Below, in pieces: positions 1-6,642 of a DNA stretch of 12,443 nt. The position numbers and the translations under genes are program-made. The notes below the pieces were generated by a model, which saw only the letters and a list, made by a program, of their open reading frames with translations, had not been told where the DNA came from and did no database searches. The stretch covers positions 1-12,443 of the forward strand of contig JALFYG010000202.1 of NCBI GenBank assembly GCA_022784805.1, written 5' to 3'. Numbering within the stretch: position 1 is the stretch's first letter; each line of letters begins with the position of its first letter. The DNA is from Spirochaetales bacterium. GTDB taxonomy: Bacteria > Spirochaetota > Spirochaetia > Sphaerochaetales > Sphaerochaetaceae.

Positions 1-202
1 CCTATTGGTAGAAGAGGTTACTGACGAGGCTTTTTATGCAGCCCTTTCTGCAATACTCTCAATCTTCGCCACAAAGGTGAGCGAGAAATTCTCAATACCG
101 GAGGAAAAGATGAAGGAAATGCTGGATGAATTCCTCAGCGCTCTTCCTTCAGATATAAAGAGGTTCTTGATCCAAGAAAAGAAGACTAATAAGGTGGCTT
201 AA
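1..202 (+). CDS. C-terminal end of an unidentified protein (partial)
   Basis: An open frame runs from the window edge to a TAA stop and shows at least 65 residues. A TTG lies 5 bases from the edge, but upstream sequence is missing, so the true start cannot be judged and I treat the gene as cut by the window. The visible part is probably alpha-helical. A hydrophobic stretch (YAALSAILSIFA) is followed by a charged amphipathic segment and a lysine-rich tail (EKKTNKVA). I recognise no family. Its stop codon lies inside the same TTAA tetranucleotide that supplies the stop of the oppositely oriented FemA/B fragment, so the two genes converge with no spacer and no terminator between them. Composition resembles the neighbours. 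That it is a real gene is likely but not certain. Confidence 0.5.
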   Translation, partial: LLVEEVTDEAFYAALSAILSIFATKVSEKFSIPEEKMKEMLDEFLSALPSDIKRFLIQEKKTNKVA

Positions 203-648
203 ACAACTGCGAAGTTTGAGTTATGGTTCACTGTACCCCAGTTCATCATAATCTCCATGGATTTCACATCCATAGATATGTTGTCATCAAACCAAGGAAG
301 GTCAAACCTAATGAGTATCACATCTTTAGGAAGCACTCTTCTAAGCTCTTCCGAGAGGCTTTCTATGAAATCCCCTCTTACTTCCTCATCAGGAGAGAGA
401 AGAGGACCATACGGAGCATAACAGACAGCCTCGTCAGCTTTTATCTTTTTGTAAAGAATAAGCATGTCATCTTTTATTCTTGCTGATGACGCCATGTGGG
501 GATGGATATCTTTTTCTCTTACCTCTATCTCAAAGGCAAGAGGAATAAAGCCAAGTCTTTTCTTGACTTCAGACCAATAGGCAGTCTGCTGCAAGAGAGG
601 TGTCGTGTATAAATCATGTGGGTCTTTGACAAAAACATCGATTCTCAT
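199..648 (-). pseudogene. Truncated FemA/FemB-family peptidyltransferase fragment
   Basis: The 149 residues resemble the N-terminal part of FemA/FemB/FemX-type aminoacyltransferases, which add amino acids to the peptidoglycan stem peptide from aminoacyl-tRNA in the cytoplasm. Recognisable pieces are the start (MRIDVFVKDPHDLYTTPLLQ), the segment QTAYWSEVKKRLGF typical of the first GNAT-like domain, APYGPLLSP, and RFDLPWF. Family members are usually about 330-400 residues long. This frame ends just after MNWGTVNHNSN, where complete proteins continue into the second GNAT-like domain. I found no remnant of the missing half downstream; that DNA instead encodes the convergent plus-strand gene. The fragment is therefore probably non-functional, created by a deletion or rearrangement at about position 200. 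A genuinely short derivative is possible but less likely. A GGTGG sequence precedes the ATG as a weak ribosome binding site. The family call is from motif memory. Confidence 0.65.
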
Positions 649-872
649 AAATATCCACCATAACCCATATTCGGAAAAGAATCAAATTTTACAGGCAAAT
701 CTTTTTATAGAAAGTATTTATTGAGGTATATACTAAAAAAAGAGCAAGAAAAGGATGTTTATGTAAATCTACTCTCTTTCCATCTCTCTCTATTTATTTG
801 TTTTTATCATTCTTTCCTCTTCTGAATGATGAAAAGAAATGGTACCATTGAAACAAATAACGGAGACACATT
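649..872. other. Intergenic region between divergent genes
   Basis: This AT-rich spacer of 224 bases separates the minus-strand FemA/B fragment from the plus-strand GH3 gene, so it should hold promoters for both directions. A plausible plus-strand -10 box is TATACT at 729-734, flanked by an AGTAT/ATACT inverted repeat (713-717 and 730-734). No convincing -35 sits at the right distance. A second, longer inverted repeat at 801-835 is listed separately. The GH3 ribosome binding site (GGAG, 862-865) lies 7 bases before its ATG. No additional coding frame was found here. Confidence 0.5.
801..835 (+). promoter_or_regulatory. Inverted repeat in the GH3 upstream region
   Basis: ATCATTC (806-812) is exactly repeated in inverse as GAATGAT (824-830), separated by 11 bases. 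The pairing extends outward through a T-run and an A-rich run (801-805 with 831-835, one G-T wobble), giving a 12-bp arm. It ends 37 bases before the GH3 start codon. It could be a dimeric repressor operator for a sugar-responsive regulator or a hairpin in the mRNA leader. It is not followed by a T-run as a plus-strand terminator would be. The structure is seen directly; the role is inference. Confidence 0.4.
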
Positions 873-3293
873 ATGCCTAATTGGACAAGACTGAAATATA
901 ACCTGACTACTCCCCTTGGAGAGAACGGTAAGAGAGCAACAGGCTCAGAGGAACATATCGCACTATCCCGTCAAGCAGCAAGAGAATCTATGGTTCTTTT
1001 GAAGAACACTGACTCTTCATTACCCTTTGTATGTGGGAAGAAACTTGCTCTCTTTGGAAAAGGCATCTATGACTATGTCAAAGGTGGCGGTGGAAGCGGA
1101 GACGTCAGCTGTGAATACATTAAGCCTATTGCCGAAGGCATGATTGAAAAGGAGAAAGAAGGAAAGGTATCTCTCTTCTCCTCTTCTCTTTCTTTCTATA
1201 AAGACTATGTCGAAGCTTCCTACAAAGACGGTGGCGTCCCAGGTCTCATTGAGGAGCCAAGTATTCCTCAATCCTTGATAGAAGAAGCATCCAGTTTCAC
1301 AGACACTGCAATCTTTGCAATCAGCAGATTCTCAGGTGAGAACTGGGACCGCTCAATTAAGGGCACCAAGATTACCACGGATGATGATTGGATCAAGAGC
1401 TATGTAGATAAGCAGAACGAGATCTTTGAAGACGGTGACTTCTATCTCACAACTAGCGAAAGAGCTGTCTTTGATACACTCAAGGAAAACTTCTCATCTA
1501 TTATCGTCATCGTCAACTCCGGCAGCACTGTGGATTTGACTTGGGCTGAAAGCGAAGAGAGAGTCAAAGCCATCCTTATGGCTTATCAAGGGGGAATGGA
1601 AGGTGGCGGAGCCATTGGAGACGTTCTCACAGGAGACGCCTCCCCTTCAGGACGCCTTCCAGATACTTTTGTAAAGAGACTTGAAGACTATTTCTCTTCC
1701 CCTACCTTCCATGAATCTAAGGATTATGTGAACTACACCGATGATATCTACGTTGGCTACAGATACTTCTCCACCATCCCAGGAGAAGAGAAGAAGGTAC
1801 TCTATCCCTTCGGCTACGGTCTCTCCTACACATCCTTTGGCATTAATGTAGATGGCGTTGACATCAAAGATGATAATGTCACACTAAAGGTAAGTGTCGA
1901 GAACACAGGATCCTTCAACGGAAAGGATGTAGTGGAAGTCTACTTTGAGGCCAAGGATGACCTTAACCTTGATAGACCAAAGAGAGTCTTGGCTGCATTT
2001 TCAAAGACTCCTCTTCTCAACCCTGGTGACAAGTCTACCCTCACACTCTCCTTCTCCCTGAGGGATGTGGCATCCTTCGATGACGAGGGAAAGATCACGG
2101 AGAGGTCTTGGGTCCTAGAGAAGGGAGAATACTCACTTCTCATTACTGACGACGCCCTTTCTTTTGATCGAAAAGATATCACCATCGACAGCGACAAGGT
2201 CTACGACAAATGCCCTACACTTCTCTCATCCCCGGAACTGAAAGAGAGACTCAGGAAAGATGGAACAACCATCAAAGCCAAGCAAGAAGAGGGAGTAAGG
2301 GTTGAATCAGGCTTCCCTAGACAAGACATCAACACTCTCGAGGGAATTCTTCCTAAAGTAAGAGGAAAAGAAAACTACTCTAGGCTTGGTACCCTCCCTG
2401 TAGACAGAAAAATTGACCTGGAGAGAGTAAAGAACGGAGAGATGGCTCTTGATGAGTTTGTTTCCGCTCTTCCAATAGAAGTCTTGATAGACATTACCGG
2501 AGGCCAGCCTAATAAGGGGGTAGCAAACACCTTCGGCTTTGGTAATCAGGAAGAGTATGGCATTCCTTCTGTAATGACAGCAGATGGACCTGCAGGACTG
2601 AGACTTAAGAGTGATACTGGAATCTTCACAACAGCTTGGCCATGCGCCACAGCCCTCGCTTCCTCTTGGAACAGCGACCTTGTGGAGATGGTTGGAAAGG
2701 TAGGAGGCTTGGAAGTAAAGGAAAACGGTATAGGACTATGGCTCACTCCTGCAGTAAACATCCATCGTAGTCCTCTCTGTGGAAGAAACTTCGAGTATTA
2801 CTCAGAGGATCCTCTTCTAGGAGGAAAACTTGCAGCCAGCATGGTAAGAGGAATACAGTCCAATGGTATTGGAGCCTCCCTCAAGCACTTTGCACTTAAT
2901 AACAAAGAGACAAACAGAAAAGAGAGTGACTCAAGGGTCAGCGAGCGAGCCATGAGGGAGATATACCTGAAGCAGTTTGAGATTGTCGTGAAGGAAGCTA
3001 AGCCTCTCTCTGTCATGAGCTCTTACAACATGGTGAATGGAGTGAAAGCATCTGAGAACTATGCTCTCCTGACTGGAGTCCTGAGAAATGAATGGGGCTT
3101 TGATGGCTTTGTAACATCTGACTGGTGGACCCATGGAGAACACTACCTTGAGCTACTTGCAGGAAATGACCTGAAGATGGGTAATGGATACCCAGAGAGA
3201 GTCGAGAAAGCCTACGATATGGGTCTCATAACTCGAGAAGACATCGAGAAGAATGTAAAACACATTCTTTCAGTAATACTTAGATTAGAGTGA
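873..3293 (+). CDS. Domain-swapped GH3 family beta-glycosidase
   Basis: This 806-residue enzyme should hydrolyse terminal beta-linked sugars (beta-glucosidase-like) from oligosaccharides. No signal peptide is visible, so it probably acts in the cytoplasm on imported sugars. The GH3 domain order is reversed. The C-terminal-type alpha/beta domain comes first (about 33-270; RESMVLLKN, then GMEGGGAIGDVLTGDASPSG at 241-260, then YPFGYGLSYTSF at 311-322). An Fn3-like beta domain follows (about 334-425). The catalytic barrel comes last (about 555-800). The expected nucleophile is Asp750 in GFVTSDWW, and Glu156 in SRFSGENWDR is the likely acid/base. Sugar-binding residues include Asp571 (DGPAGLR), Lys671-His672 and Arg638. 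Such permuted GH3 enzymes are known, for example in Ruminococcus and Butyrivibrio, usually with an extra PA14 domain that I do not see here. GGAG lies 7 bases before the ATG. The exact sugar specificity is unknown. Confidence 0.92.
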   Translation: MPNWTRLKYNLTTPLGENGKRATGSEEHIALSRQAARESMVLLKNTDSSLPFVCGKKLALFGKGIYDYVKGGGGSGDVSCEYIKPIAEGMIEKEKEGKVSLFSSSLSFYKDYVEASYKDGGVPGLIEEPSIPQSLIEEASSFTDTAIFAISRFSGENWDRSIKGTKITTDDDWIKSYVDKQNEIFEDGDFYLTTSERAVFDTLKENFSSIIVIVNSGSTVDLTWAESEERVKAILMAYQGGMEGGGAIGDVLTGDASPSGRLPDTFVKRLEDYFSSPTFHESKDYVNYTDDIYVGYRYFSTIPGEEKKVLYPFGYGLSYTSFGINVDGVDIKDDNVTLKVSVENTGSFNGKDVVEVYFEAKDDLNLDRPKRVLAAFSKTPLLNPGDKSTLTLSFSLRDVASFDDEGKITERSWVLEKGEYSLLITDDALSFDRKDITIDSDKVYDKCPTLLSSPELKERLRKDGTTIKAKQEEGVRVESGFPRQDINTLEGILPKVRGKENYSRLGTLPVDRKIDLERVKNGEMALDEFVSALPIEVLIDITGGQPNKGVANTFGFGNQEEYGIPSVMTADGPAGLRLKSDTGIFTTAWPCATALASSWNSDLVEMVGKVGGLEVKENGIGLWLTPAVNIHRSPLCGRNFEYYSEDPLLGGKLAASMVRGIQSNGIGASLKHFALNNKETNRKESDSRVSERAMREIYLKQFEIVVKEAKPLSVMSSYNMVNGVKASENYALLTGVLRNEWGFDGFVTSDWWTHGEHYLELLAGNDLKMGNGYPERVEKAYDMGLITREDIEKNVKHILSVILRLE

Positions 3294-3299
3294 AGATTT

Positions 3300-3332
3300 G
3301 GGCCTGGTTGATGATTCTTCCAGGCTCTTTTT
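3300..3332 (+). terminator. Rho-independent terminator of the GH3 gene
   Basis: GGGCCTGG (3300-3307) pairs with CCAGGCTC (3320-3327), with one G-T wobble and a 12-base loop, followed by TTTTT. It begins seven bases after the GH3 stop codon, so GH3 is probably a single-gene transcript. Confidence 0.8.
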
Positions 3333-3398
3333 AATAGCAACAACCTGTTTCTTTACATACTTCTTTTTTTGAAATGAGAATAGAGAGCGGAGGGACAA

Positions 3399-3839
3399 AT
3401 GGAAACCAAAGACGTAATAGTAGAACTCAGGACAAAGAATAATATGACACAGGAAGATCTGGCAGAGAGAGTCTATGTAACAAGACAGGCTGTATCAAGA
3501 TGGGAGACAGGAGAGACTCTTCCTAATATCGAGGCATTGAAAAGGCTCTCGGAAATATTCAATGTCTCCATAAACACTCTTCTAGGGGCAAAGAACAAGC
3601 TTATCTGCCAATGCTGTGGCATGGAACTGGATGATCCTATTATGAGCAGGGAGAAGGACGGCACTATCAACCAGGACTACTGCCAGTGGTGTTATAAGGA
3701 TGGAGACTTCACCTATAAAAATATGGAAGATCTCATTGTATTCTGCGAGAATCATCTCTCCAATGAAAATTGGAGTAAGGAAAGTGTCAGAAAGTATATG
3801 ACATCCCTCCTTCCTACCCTTAAGCATTGGAAAGAGTAA
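3399..3839 (+). CDS. XRE-family regulator with C-terminal zinc-ribbon-like domain
   Basis: This 146-residue protein is a probable cytoplasmic DNA-binding regulator. Residues 5-60 form a classic XRE/Cro-type helix-turn-helix (MTQEDLAERVYVTRQAVSRWE, then a loop containing LPNIEALKRLSEIF). After residue 65 comes a cysteine-rich module with CQCC at 70-73 and CQWC at 95-98, the spacing expected of a small zinc ribbon. It continues into an alpha-helical tail (DLIVFCENHLSNENW). Fusions of this HTH with this kind of putative zinc-ribbon domain are common in anaerobes, and their ligand is generally unknown. GGAGGG lies 4 bases before the ATG. The gene follows the GH3 terminator and is 47 bases ahead of the next plus-strand gene, suggesting its own promoter and a two-gene transcript. 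Whether it controls GH3 or the neighbouring operon cannot be told from the sequence. Confidence 0.85.
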   Translation: METKDVIVELRTKNNMTQEDLAERVYVTRQAVSRWETGETLPNIEALKRLSEIFNVSINTLLGAKNKLICQCCGMELDDPIMSREKDGTINQDYCQWCYKDGDFTYKNMEDLIVFCENHLSNENWSKESVRKYMTSLLPTLKHWKE

Positions 3840-3886
3840 GTTGAAATAGAGAAAGCAAAACTGTTAGGATTGATTAGGAGTACAAA

Positions 3887-4207
3887 ATGAACAGTGCCGC
3901 TTTAGGAAGATCTATCAGAGACGCAGGTAAGTCTTTTCTTTCCTCCCGTCTTGGAGACATGTATGACAAGAGAAAGGACCTGGATACCCCAGAGGGCTTT
4001 GATAAATTAGCTGAGGGCTACTTCAAGAAACAAGTAGGCCACCATGACACTACAATAGAAGAGACAAAAGAAAGAATGAGAATTGCAAAGGAGATAATCG
4101 ATGAAGATATGATCATCGAGTGCCTGGAGATTCTCAGCGACAATAAAGGGATGAAGCCCGAATTTAGAATGAAGGCAAAAGAGACATTAAAAAGGCTGGC
4201 ACGATGA
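3887..4207 (+). CDS. Uncharacterised 106-residue helical protein
   Basis: I do not recognise this family. The product is small, charged and apparently all-helical, with no signal peptide and no membrane segment, so it is probably cytoplasmic. The middle (about residues 40-75) is rich in Lys, Glu and His (KQVGHHDTTIEETKERMRIA), and the C-terminal half reads like a helical-repeat fragment (IECLEILSDNKGMKPEFRMKAKETLKRLAR). AGGAG at 3876-3880 lies 6 bases before the ATG, a good ribosome binding site that supports a real gene. It follows the XRE regulator by 47 bases on the same strand and may be co-transcribed with it. Its TGA stop lies in the loop of the bidirectional terminator that separates it from the converging operon. 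Confidence 0.7.
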   Translation: MNSAALGRSIRDAGKSFLSSRLGDMYDKRKDLDTPEGFDKLAEGYFKKQVGHHDTTIEETKERMRIAKEIIDEDMIIECLEILSDNKGMKPEFRMKAKETLKRLAR

Positions 4208-4218
4208 CCAGCCTTTCT
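4189..4218. terminator. Bidirectional terminator between converging transcripts
   Basis: AAAGGCTGG (4191-4199) pairs perfectly with CCAGCCTTT (4208-4216) around an 8-base loop. On the plus strand the hairpin ends in TTTCTTCTT. On the minus strand it ends in a run of five T. It can therefore stop both the XRE/106-residue transcript and the long minus-strand operon whose last stop codon lies at 4221-4223. The plus-strand stop codon is inside the loop. Confidence 0.8.
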
Positions 4219-4220
4219 TC

Positions 4221-4487
4221 TTAGCCTAAAAGAGAGACAAGGAGGAATCTGAGAGACAACAGCTCATCCTCTTCCAGGACTGTCTTTCCTCCCCTTTCTT
4301 CGTCTTCCCTTAGATACAATAGTGCATCCTTCATTCTCTCTTCCTTGATGCCTACGTCCTCAATTCTTTTCCATAGATCATCTTTAAGAATCAAAAAAAG
4401 AGCATTATAGAGGGCGAAAAACTTCTCTCTGTAATCATTGGAGTTATCAAAAAGGAAAAGGAACTCTCTTGCTTTTTCCATAATCAC
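4221..4487 (-). CDS. Uncharacterised 88-residue protein, last gene of the operon
   Basis: I do not recognise this small acidic protein. It has no signal peptide and no clear transmembrane helix. The sequence suggests an all-helical cytoplasmic protein, with aromatic-rich helix segments (REFLFLFD, REKFFALYNALFLILK) and a charged second half (KEERMKDALLYLREDEERGG). The frame starts at a GTG that overlaps the stop of the preceding M14 gene in the sequence GTGA, a 4-base overlap typical of translational coupling. An ATG two codons later (4481) is an alternative start. Position as the final gene of the peptidase/permease operon, just before the terminator, is the only functional hint. Confidence 0.65.
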   Translation of the reverse strand: MIMEKAREFLFLFDNSNDYREKFFALYNALFLILKDDLWKRIEDVGIKEERMKDALLYLREDEERGGKTVLEEDELLSLRFLLVSLLG

Positions 4488-5341
4488 ACCATCCCATAAA
4501 AATCAAGAACGAATTGGACGCTGTCCAATTGGTCATAGACCCTTCTCTCTATATCGAAGCCTCTGAAAGTCTCAACTGTTATGACAGGAATTCCTAGTTC
4601 ATCCGTTACAGTCCTGTTGACACTCCCTTTTGGCCCTGGGCCAGTGTAGGAGAATGCATTGTGGCATATATCTCCGTCTTCCGTAGCCCATAAGAGATTA
4701 AAGAATAGATCAGCCATTAAATCAAGATTGGAGAATATATAAGTGGAGCCTAAGAAGTCCCTGCCCTCTGTGTAAACAATGGCTTCATGGAGATCCAAGA
4801 CAAAGTCCGGCTCTATCCTCTTTATATCCTGAAAGATTGCATAAGCCATTCTTTCAGCCTTTGTTCCGTCAATGCTACCTGGAAAGCTTCTATTTAAGTC
4901 TTGGGACGAGTAGATATAGCGGTTTCTCCTCTCCGCTCCCGGTTTATTTGCTGGGGCCAGGATATATAAGTCACCACACTTAATAGTGGCATTCAGCATG
5001 ATTATCCCAGCGTACCAAGCGGCTCTCTCATCCCCATGGACTCCGGCAACAATATAAATCGTGGGACCGGGATTTGGAGAAGAAATATGAAGGACTTCCG
5101 TCTCTCCATACTCCCCCTCGTTTATGGTGTACCACTCCCTTTCCACAGGATAAATATTCTGAAAGAATCTACCCTCTTCTATATCATCAAAAGTCGTTGT
5201 GTATGGATCTAAGTCAGTGTCGCTTTCTTTGACTCTGTATCCATCCCACTCCATCTCCACACCAAGTATGGTCACTGTTTCGGAGAAGAGTGGGAATAGA
5301 ATCAATAAAGAAAAGAATAGAAAAACAAGAAAATGCTTCAT
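4484..5341 (-). CDS. Secreted M14-family zinc hydrolase C (AstE/AspA-like)
   Basis: This 285-residue metallohydrolase resembles the succinylglutamate desuccinylase/aspartoacylase branch of the M14 carboxypeptidase superfamily, which cleaves amide bonds at N-acyl amino acids or peptide ends. A signal peptide (about residues 1-20, FLVFLFFSLLILFPLFS) points to export. Zinc ligands are His102 and Glu105 (GVHGDE) and His185 (DLHEA). The substrate-carboxylate motif is QDLNRSFPG (147-155), and Glu257 (TVETF) is the likely catalytic glutamate. Unlike the two anchored paralogues upstream, it has a cleavable-looking signal and lacks about 100 residues of inserted sequence. It starts 4 bases after the stop of hydrolase B and overlaps the next gene by 4 bases, so it is clearly co-translated with the operon. 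The family call is secure; the substrate is unknown. Confidence 0.85.
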   Translation of the reverse strand: MKHFLVFLFFSLLILFPLFSETVTILGVEMEWDGYRVKESDTDLDPYTTTFDDIEEGRFFQNIYPVEREWYTINEGEYGETEVLHISSPNPGPTIYIVAGVHGDERAAWYAGIIMLNATIKCGDLYILAPANKPGAERRNRYIYSSQDLNRSFPGSIDGTKAERMAYAIFQDIKRIEPDFVLDLHEAIVYTEGRDFLGSTYIFSNLDLMADLFFNLLWATEDGDICHNAFSYTGPGPKGSVNRTVTDELGIPVITVETFRGFDIERRVYDQLDSVQFVLDFYGMV

Positions 5342-5345
5342 GTCA

Positions 5346-6476
5346 TCACTCTGGGTCAGCCAAATAGTAGCCGATGCCGTTTTCCATTATCTCGCTGTAT
5401 GTTGGCATATCCCAACCGAGAGATATAAAACCGTCGTCTCCATCATACATATCACAGAGAGCGACCAAGCATGAAATATGGCGGGCACAGCGCTCAGTAA
5501 GGGAGATGCCTTCTTCTGTATATGGAACTGTCACGGCTCCATACTCTGCAGCTCTCAAATAGAACTTGTCTTTTCCACTTACAACCAGCTCCTCATCAAT
5601 CTTTCCATGAAGTCTTCCCTGGGAAGGGTTTGCAGTCTCCATAAGCATTGAAAGAGTATCTGTATAATCACCAAGCTCCCTCTGTGTCAGTCCATGGAGG
5701 TTCTTCGGAGACTGCTCAACTGTTATTGAAAGGTCCTCTTCAACCATCCAAAGCATCATGTTGGCTAGTCCCACTGCGTCTTCATGGGCGACAATGGCAT
5801 TGACAGTAGTGTACTCAGGAGAAGCTTCATGAAGGTCCACTGTCATGGAAATCTTCTCTGTCTCAATAAGCTTGGTGATGCCATAGGTGATCTTCTCTGT
5901 GAAAGTACCGTCAGGGCGTCCTGGGTATGCTCTATTGAGGTTTCTGATTTCGCTTCCACTTAACTTCTGACCAGAGGAGGCATGGACATAGATTTCGCTG
6001 TCCGGCCACTGGTCGATTGGGTTAGTGGCACGGGAACCAAAGCGGAACCATCTCTCACCATTTCCTGTTTCGATATAGAAACGGGTTGGAGCTGCTTCCA
6101 ATGGATCAGTGCAGGTGAAGGCACTGTTATTTGCCCTAGGAATGACGTACAACACGCCTTCTTCCGGCTCACACCACTCGATAAGCATTACAGCTGAGAT
6201 AAAGCCCGATGGCTCATTTGGGTGAGTTCCACCCAAAACAAGCATGCTGGCTCCCTCTACTCCGCTGTCGAGGATATAGACTTCGGTGTCCCCATTGGTG
6301 CCCTCAAGTTCCGGATACCAATAGGAGAGCATCTTAATGTCTGTGACTCCAGGTCCTGGATAAATAGGCTCGGCCTCTTTCTGGGATGAGAAAACAAAGC
6401 CCAAATAGATGACGAGAGCTATGACCACAAGTGAGATGATGGCGGCAGATATTATGTGTTTAGGTATCTTCTTCAT
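5346..6476 (-). CDS. Membrane-anchored M14-family zinc hydrolase B
   Basis: A 376-residue AstE/AspA-like zinc hydrolase with one N-terminal transmembrane helix (about residues 7-29) and a long extracytoplasmic catalytic domain. Numbered from the ATG, the zinc site is His85 and Glu88 (GGTHPNEPSG) with His216 (DLHEASPE). The substrate motif is NLNRAYPG, and Glu280 (MLMETANPS) is the probable catalytic base. It is a clear paralogue of hydrolase A, sharing LDSGVEG/FDSGVEG, GGTHPNE, the TNP..QWPD segment and an LHGK loop. A GTG at 6488 is in frame, but it lies inside the Shine-Dalgarno and overlaps the previous gene. I chose the ATG at 6476, 5 bases after GAGGG, matching the junction in front of hydrolase A. 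The enzyme probably releases product next to permease B and the 49-residue protein encoded immediately upstream. Substrate unknown. Confidence 0.88.
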   Translation of the reverse strand: MKKIPKHIISAAIISLVVIALVIYLGFVFSSQKEAEPIYPGPGVTDIKMLSYWYPELEGTNGDTEVYILDSGVEGASMLVLGGTHPNEPSGFISAVMLIEWCEPEEGVLYVIPRANNSAFTCTDPLEAAPTRFYIETGNGERWFRFGSRATNPIDQWPDSEIYVHASSGQKLSGSEIRNLNRAYPGRPDGTFTEKITYGITKLIETEKISMTVDLHEASPEYTTVNAIVAHEDAVGLANMMLWMVEEDLSITVEQSPKNLHGLTQRELGDYTDTLSMLMETANPSQGRLHGKIDEELVVSGKDKFYLRAAEYGAVTVPYTEEGISLTERCARHISCLVALCDMYDGDDGFISLGWDMPTYSEIMENGIGYYLADPE

Positions 6477-6484
6477 ATCATCCC

Positions 6485-6634
6485 TCACTTTATTAGAAAT
6501 AGTCTCAACAAGAGAGTCACCAATACTATTCCAGCATCAATCTGGAACCAGATGTTGTTCTTCTTCCTAAACATGTTCACAGTGATCAAGACAATTACAA
6601 AGGCAAGAATTGCTAAATAAACATACATCAACAT
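6485..6634 (-). CDS. 49-residue two-helix membrane protein B (probable permease small subunit)
   Basis: This short gene encodes 49 residues. It has a first hydrophobic helix (about 3-21), a basic turn (FRKKNN, 22-27) and a second hydrophobic helix (about 31-48), ending LLLRLFLIK. GAGG lies 6 bases before the ATG, which starts 8 bases after the stop of permease B. Its TGA stop forms part of the GTGAGG Shine-Dalgarno of hydrolase B, so translation is coupled on both sides. A second gene with the same length, topology and position occurs at 9790-9939. The ends LRLFLIK and LRALHIK align, as do the basic turns. The likely role is an accessory subunit of the DctM-like permease, analogous to but much smaller than four-helix DctQ; this is inference. 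I know no named family. Confidence 0.85.
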   Translation of the reverse strand: MLMYVYLAILAFVIVLITVNMFRKKNNIWFQIDAGIVLVTLLLRLFLIK

Positions 6635-6642
6635 AACTCACC

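Noticed and set aside
1..198. Search for the missing C-terminal half of the FemA/B protein on the minus strand
   Set aside because: No open minus-strand frame with recognisable FemA/B residues exists here, so the truncation is not a simple frameshift visible in this window.
3352..3380. Possible promoter for the XRE gene (TTTACA at 3352-3357)
   Set aside because: No recognisable -10 box occurs 16-18 bases downstream, so a promoter cannot be assigned with confidence.
6477..6488. GTG start for hydrolase B at 6488
   Set aside because: The GTG overlaps the Shine-Dalgarno and the stop codon of the preceding small gene; the ATG at 6476 is correctly spaced and matches the paralogous junction.
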